A stretch of 64,000 nucleotides of DNA from Anaerolineae bacterium (GTDB lineage: Bacteria; Chloroflexota; Anaerolineae; DUEN01): NCBI GenBank assembly GCA_025060615.1, contig JANXBS010000004.1, forward strand, positions 162,521 to 226,520. Reading direction: 5' to 3'. The position numbers and the translations under genes are program-made. This document shows, in pieces, positions 59,741-64,000 of this stretch; positions within the stretch are counted from its first letter, which is position 1; every line of letters begins with the position of its first letter. The notes beneath the pieces were generated by a model. The model searched no databases. It had not been told where the DNA came from and saw only the letters and a program-made list of their open reading frames with translations.

Positions 59741-61141
59741 TCACTTGAAGCGCCAGATGGTTCCCTGGGGTGTGTCCTCAAGCACGACGCCCAGCTCCGC
59801 CAGGCCGTCCCGGATGGCGTCGGCTAGTTGCCATTGCTTGGCCTGACGTAGGCGGGCGCGCACGTCTACCAACAGGCGAATGAATGGGGCGACGTCAGCG
59901 CGCTGGGATTTAGCGGCGTCCTCGGCCAAACGCAGCCCCAACACGCCGGCCAGCTCGCATAAAGTGGCTTGTGCTTGTGCAAAAGGAGCTCCGCCAACGC
60001 CGGCATCGCGCGCAGCGTTGATGGCTCGCACCAGATCGAACAATGCCGCTAACGCGCCCGCGGTGTTGAAATCGTCGTCCATGGCGGACTCGAAGCGCTC
60101 TCGGGTGCGCCTAACTTGTTCCATCAGCGCCTCGACCTGGGGACCTTCGATGATCTCTCCGACGCTCGGGCGCAGCGCCGATCGTAGACGTTCCAGCGCG
60201 CGCTCGGCCTGCTCGATCACCTCATCGCTGAATGTGAGCGGGCTGCGGTAATGTGAGCCCAACACAATTAGACGCAGCGTGTTAGCCTCATGCTCGGCTA
60301 GGAACTCCTCAATCGTCACTAGATTACCCAACGATTTGGACATCTTCTCACCGCCCAATTGCAGCATGCCGTTGTGTACCCAATAGCGGGCAAACGGCTG
60401 GCCGGTGTAGCTCTCACTCTGGGCGATCTCGTTCTCATGGTGAGGGAAGATCAAGTCGTTGCCCCCGCCGTGGATATCAATCTGTGGCCCCAGGTGGTGC
60501 AGGTTCATAGCCGAGCACTCGATGTGCCATCCCGGCCGGCCAGGCCCCCAAGGGCTGTCCCAGGCCGGCTCGCCTGGTTTGGCCGCCTTCCACAGCGCGA
60601 AATCGAGCGGGTCCTCTTTTTGCTCACCCGGAGCGATACGAGCGCCGGCGCGCATCTCTTCCACTTTGCGGTGGGATAACTTGCCGTAGTCGTCGTCCTT
60701 TCGTACGCGGAAGTAGACATCTCCATTGGCCTGATAGGCGTATCCTTTCTCTATTAACCCTTGGATCACCTGGATGATCTGCGGGATCTCCTGGGTCGCG
60801 CGCGGGTACACGGTTGCTGGCAATAAGCCGAGCGCGCGGATATGCTCCATAAACTCAGTAATATAGCGCTCGGCCAGATGAATCGGGTCTTCCCCCAACT
60901 GGTTGGCGCGATGGATGATCTTGTCATCCACATCCGTGAAGTTCATCACATGGATTACACGGTATCCCTTGTACTCTAGGTAACGGCGGATCACATCGAA
61001 GACGATCGCCGACATAGCATGTCCGACGTGGGCTTTGTCATACACGGTGGGGCCGCACACATACATGCGGACCACGTTGTCTTCTAGCGGTTTGAACTCC
61101 TCCTTAGTTCGGGTCAGTGTGTTGTAGATCATCAACGGCAT
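59741..61141 (-). CDS. cysS: Cysteinyl-tRNA synthetase
   Basis: 466 residues, usual length. Class I synthetase for tRNA-Cys. HIGH-like motif [20 protein letters not shown]; zinc-binding Cys in [12 protein letters not shown] and WHIECSAM, with His in [19 protein letters not shown] loop [21 protein letters not shown]-terminal helical anticodon domain. All catalytic elements intact. rlmB overlaps or directly follows it. Confidence 0.97.
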   Translation of the reverse strand: MPLMIYNTLTRTKEEFKPLEDNVVRMYVCGPTVYDKAHVGHAMSAIVFDVIRRYLEYKGYRVIHVMNFTDVDDKIIHRANQLGEDPIHLAERYITEFMEHIRALGLLPATVYPRATQEIPQIIQVIQGLIEKGYAYQANGDVYFRVRKDDDYGKLSHRKVEEMRAGARIAPGEQKEDPLDFALWKAAKPGEPAWDSPWGPGRPGWHIECSAMNLHHLGPQIDIHGGGNDLIFPHHENEIAQSESYTGQPFARYWVHNGMLQLGGEKMSKSLGNLVTIEEFLAEHEANTLRLIVLGSHYRSPLTFSDEVIEQAERALERLRSALRPSVGEIIEGPQVEALMEQVRRTRERFESAMDDDFNTAGALAALFDLVRAINAARDAGVGGAPFAQAQATLCELAGVLGLRLAEDAAKSQRADVAPFIRLLVDVRARLRQAKQWQLADAIRDGLAELGVVLEDTPQGTIWRFK

Positions 61142-61317
61142 ATCGGTGACTCCTTAGCGTAAATGACAAAGGACGAAAGAATTAGGGAAGAATGTAATCG
61201 TCAATGAGGCGGCTGTATCCATGGAACGCAAGCGTTCCCCAACTCCTTTGCTCTGCCGTTCATGGACAGCAAGGCTAAAAAGATGTGAGTGGCCTCCAAC
61301 GCCCTGCGTCTCTCGTC

Positions 61318-62406
61318 CTACGTCTTTCGTCCTTCTTCAAGATCACGCCCGTTAGGTTCCGGCTGGGCGAAGATCATACGGCCCGCATTGGTCTGCAACA
61401 CCTTTGTGACTAGGACCTCGATCTCATGGTTTATGAAATGACGGCCATTTTCCACCACGACCATCGTCCCATCATCCAGATAGCCGACCCCTTGTCCCAC
61501 CTCCTTGCCCTCTTGGATGATGTGCACGCGCATCGTCTCACCGGGGAGTACCACTGCCTTTACCGCGTTCGCCAGCTCGTTGACGTTAAGGACCGGCACT
61601 CCCTGCAAACCGGCCACCCGGTTAAGGTTGAAATCGTTGGTGACGATGGCACAGCCCAGCTTCTGAGCCAACCGCACCAGCTTCTCATCCACCTGACGTG
61701 CCTCCTCCACGTCGAGGTCCAGGATGCGCACCGGCACGATCGACTCCTTCTGCATGCGATTGAGCATATCCAACCCACGACGGCCACGGTTTCGGCGCAG
61801 GGGGTCGGGCGAATCGGCGATATACTGCAGCTCGTTCAACACAAAACGAGGGACGATGATCGGCCCTGGAAGAAAGCCAGTGTGGCTGATATCCGCGATA
61901 CGGCCGTCAATAATCACACTGGTATCTAAGAGCACCGGCGTCTCTCCAGACCCCCTCACCATCTCTTCCCCCCTGAAGCTGCCCCAACGAGGCCCTAAGA
62001 GCGCGAAGATCTCCCTTTGGCGTACTACCATGACGGTGATCCCAAGATAACCGAAAATGATCGCGCCGAGCATCGGCAAGACCTTGCCAAAAGGGGGAGG
62101 AAGCAACGAGAGGGGCCAGGCCAGCAAGGCAGCAATAACCAAGCCAACACTCAAGCCAATTGTGCCGGCTAGGATCTGCTGCGGAGGGAGCTGACGGATC
62201 ACGCGCATCGCGAAGGCCGCTGGCTCAAGGGTCAGCCAAGGGGCAATGAGCGCTCCGATCAAAGCTCCAAACGCTGTCAGAGGGATGATCCAACGGGCAG
62301 ACTCAAGTGAGAAAGACGAGGAGCCTGTGAAGACGACGCCAACCTGCCAGCCAATAAGGCCAAAAACGATAAGTCCAATGATCCGAAAGAAGAGGCGTGC
62401 GCTCAT
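61318..62406 (-). CDS. Membrane PIN-TRAM domain protein (YacL-like)
   Basis: 362 residues. Four N-terminal membrane helices (about 7-28, 42-60, 80-104, 108-126), then a PIN nuclease-like domain with acidic residues in VLLDTSVIIDGRIADISHTG and in LVRLAQKLGCAIVTNDFNLN, then a TRAM RNA-binding domain (about 285-345: VLPGETMRVHIIQEGKEVGQ, GVGYLDDGTMVVVENGRHFI). The combination is widespread in Gram-positives and Chloroflexota and presumed to act on RNA at the membrane; role unproven. AAGGAGG precedes the ATG. About 180 bp upstream of cysS. Confidence 0.9.
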   Translation of the reverse strand: MSARLFFRIIGLIVFGLIGWQVGVVFTGSSSFSLESARWIIPLTAFGALIGALIAPWLTLEPAAFAMRVIRQLPPQQILAGTIGLSVGLVIAALLAWPLSLLPPPFGKVLPMLGAIIFGYLGITVMVVRQREIFALLGPRWGSFRGEEMVRGSGETPVLLDTSVIIDGRIADISHTGFLPGPIIVPRFVLNELQYIADSPDPLRRNRGRRGLDMLNRMQKESIVPVRILDLDVEEARQVDEKLVRLAQKLGCAIVTNDFNLNRVAGLQGVPVLNVNELANAVKAVVLPGETMRVHIIQEGKEVGQGVGYLDDGTMVVVENGRHFINHEIEVLVTKVLQTNAGRMIFAQPEPNGRDLEEGRKT

Positions 62407-62866
62407 GCCAGGAACTACCTCCTTGGTTCCTATTCAATTTTCAATTGTGATACGATGTGAAGACCGTGAGAAGTTCCTCCTTTCTATGCAAAAGATGAGC
62501 TCGTGAGCTGTGATTCAAAGCTGATAACGTTACACTTAACCATGGAACAAGTCCAAAAACCGAATAATTACCTCCTTAGTCTTGCCCCCGAACTTAAGAA
62601 CTGCCCCTTCCCAACCTTAGAGTAAGGAAGCCGAAAAAACGGGATTGCAATCCGACTACAACGAAACGCAAAGCTGTCCCCCAACTAGAGACGGTCTACT
62701 GCGCAGTGACATGATAATCATACACCATTTTAGCTCGCGGCGCAATAGCGACGCGCCCACGTCTCTGAGGCGCCTGATTGGCGAGTATCTTGTGACCTCT
62801 CTGATTCACAATCAAAGTACCTCATGACCCTGAATCGAGTTTCATCCTGCCCAGTGAGGTATCACG
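62407..62866. other. Intergenic stretch without recognised gene
   Basis: 460 bp between divergent genes, lower in GC than neighbours, with scattered short AT-rich palindromes (for example TTTTCAATTGTGAT near 62440). Neither strand has a supported frame. Promoters for both neighbours should lie here, but none matches consensus clearly. Confidence 0.5.
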
Positions 62867-64000
62867 ATGCACTACCCCTCGCTTGCCTCTATAGGCCTCC
62901 GTCTCTGTTGGGCCTTTGCCTGGGCAATCCTGGCTTGGGCTGGCAGCCGCGCCGGCGATTACGCGCTAGGAGCGGACAAGCCGCGCGTGGTCATTAACGA
63001 AGTGGCGTGGGCTGGCACGGCCGCCAGCAGTGACGATGAATGGATCGAGCTCTACAACGCGGGCGATACGCTTGTAGACCTGACTGGCTGGCGACTGCGC
63101 GCGGCTGACGGCACGCCGTCCATCCAATTGCGCGGGACTCTGCCCCCAGGTGGCTTCTTCCTGCTCGAACGCACCCAAGATAACACCATCCGCGATGTGC
63201 CGGCAGATCTTATTTATTCCGGCGCGTTGAACAATCAAGGCGAACAGCTGTTGCTCCTGGATGCTCAGGGACAGGTGATAGACAGCGCCAACGCCGATGG
63301 CGGAGGTTGGCCAGCCGGCAGCGCAAGACCGGATTTCCGTACGATGGAGCGGGTCAATCCGACTATGCCCGATCGCGACGACAACTGGGCGAGCAACGAT
63401 GGCGTGCATCGCTGGGGATTAGACGCGAACGGACAGCCTATCAACGGCACACCACGCGGCCCTAACTCGGTCGCCAACATTGCCTCAGCCACACCTACTG
63501 ACACCTCTGTACCCACACCAACTGAGACTGCTACCCCTTCACCTTCTCCAACAGAATCCCCTTCTCCATCCCCTACGGTGACGAGCACAGGAACCTCATG
63601 GCCCACCCCAACGGAAACCGCTACGCCGTCGGCTGTGCTCAACATGGTGCGGCTTAACGAGGTCTTACCGATGCCGCGTCAGGTGGACTGGGACGGCGAC
63701 GGCTCCCCCACCGCCCAGGACGAATGGATCGAGCTGTATAACCTGAACGAGCACCCTATTAACCTGGAAGGCTGGATATTGGACGACATAGCCAACGGCG
63801 GCAGCCGTCCTTACACCATCCCAGCCAGCACGATCTTGCCGGCCCGCGGCTATTTGCTCTTCTTCCAGCGGAACACCCGGCTGGCGCTGAACAACGACGC
63901 CGACGAGGTGCGCCTGCTGGCCTCCGATGGCACAGTGGTGGATATGCTGGCCTATGAACGACCCCGGCCAGATGCCTCCTTCAGCCGAAGCGTGGACGGA
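62867..64000 (+). CDS. Secreted lamin-tail-domain protein, runs off window
   Basis: 378 residues visible, no stop before the window end. Start ATG has GTGAGG upstream. A signal-like hydrophobic N-terminus (LRLCWAFAWAILAWAGSRAG) is followed by a first lamin-tail domain (about 38-190: RVVINEVAWAGTAASSDDEW, IELYNAGDTLVDLTGWRLRA), a Ser/Thr/Pro linker of about 45 residues (PTDTSVPTPTETATPSPSPT), and a second lamin-tail domain (from about 263: MVRLNEVLPMPRQVDWDGDG, EWIELYNLNEHPINLEGWIL). Such proteins occur at the surface of Chloroflexota and many Bacteroidota; they may bind polymers or DNA or anchor nucleases. Function unknown. Confidence 0.85.
   Translation, partial: MHYPSLASIGLRLCWAFAWAILAWAGSRAGDYALGADKPRVVINEVAWAGTAASSDDEWIELYNAGDTLVDLTGWRLRAADGTPSIQLRGTLPPGGFFLLERTQDNTIRDVPADLIYSGALNNQGEQLLLLDAQGQVIDSANADGGGWPAGSARPDFRTMERVNPTMPDRDDNWASNDGVHRWGLDANGQPINGTPRGPNSVANIASATPTDTSVPTPTETATPSPSPTESPSPSPTVTSTGTSWPTPTETATPSAVLNMVRLNEVLPMPRQVDWDGDGSPTAQDEWIELYNLNEHPINLEGWILDDIANGGSRPYTIPASTILPARGYLLFFQRNTRLALNNDADEVRLLASDGTVVDMLAYERPRPDASFSRSVDG

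Overview
The window looks like a chromosomal segment of a Chloroflexota bacterium (Anaerolineae-like, possibly thermophilic). This is an inference from gene content. It is GC-rich, has many lipoproteins with Thr/Pro-rich linkers, a glycosyltransferase-39-type membrane protein with C-terminal beta modules, a complete nuo operon with fused nuoEF and nuoCD genes, three tandem M42 peptidases, and a DUF3417-type alpha-glucan phosphorylase. No 16S rRNA is present to prove the placement. Vegetative promoters are strikingly canonical (TTGACA-like, 16-17 bp, TATAAT-like), and several helped to choose start codons.

Layout. 1-3236: end of a membrane glycosyltransferase gene and hisS (minus strand). 3237-7100: two coiled-coil envelope proteins embedded in a graveyard of decayed secreted-protein genes (PA14-like, lectin-like, beta-propeller, C39 peptidase-like and Ig-like pieces with frameshifts and stops). 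7502-12451: membrane spermidine-synthase-like protein, an exported Pcm, a small lipoprotein and a Gfo/Idh/MocA oxidoreductase. 12452-13830: a stretch with nested inverted repeats behind a good promoter (candidate structured RNA), two tiny zinc-ribbon genes and a strong hairpin repeat. 14068-16601: kamA translationally coupled to an ATP-grasp ligase. 16680-18560: flavodoxin-like protein, a zinc alcohol dehydrogenase and the stub of a second Gfo/Idh/MocA gene. 18768-19094: three tRNA genes. 19215-23389: minus-strand ECF sigma, anti-sigma, mutM and argH, probably one operon, then tRNA-Leu.

23611-38614: an SH3b lipoprotein and a transmembrane protein with four cyclic-nucleotide-binding domains, which share a C-terminal domain; a PAS histidine kinase; glgP; three M42 peptidases; a small membrane protein coupled to a radical SAM protein; and a tandem DsbA-like lipoprotein in which an in-frame TGA sits exactly where the first Cys of the second CxxC should be (candidate selenoprotein or recent nonsense mutation). 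38699-54192: respiratory complex I, order A-B-CD-EF-G-H-I-J-K-L-M-N on the minus strand, with a decayed toxin-antitoxin remnant between nuoL and nuoM. 54493-58969: LacI regulator, sugar-binding lipoprotein and two ABC permeases with a candidate operator. 58944-62406: rlmB, cysS and a membrane PIN-TRAM protein. 62867 to the end: a secreted lamin-tail-domain protein that runs off the window.
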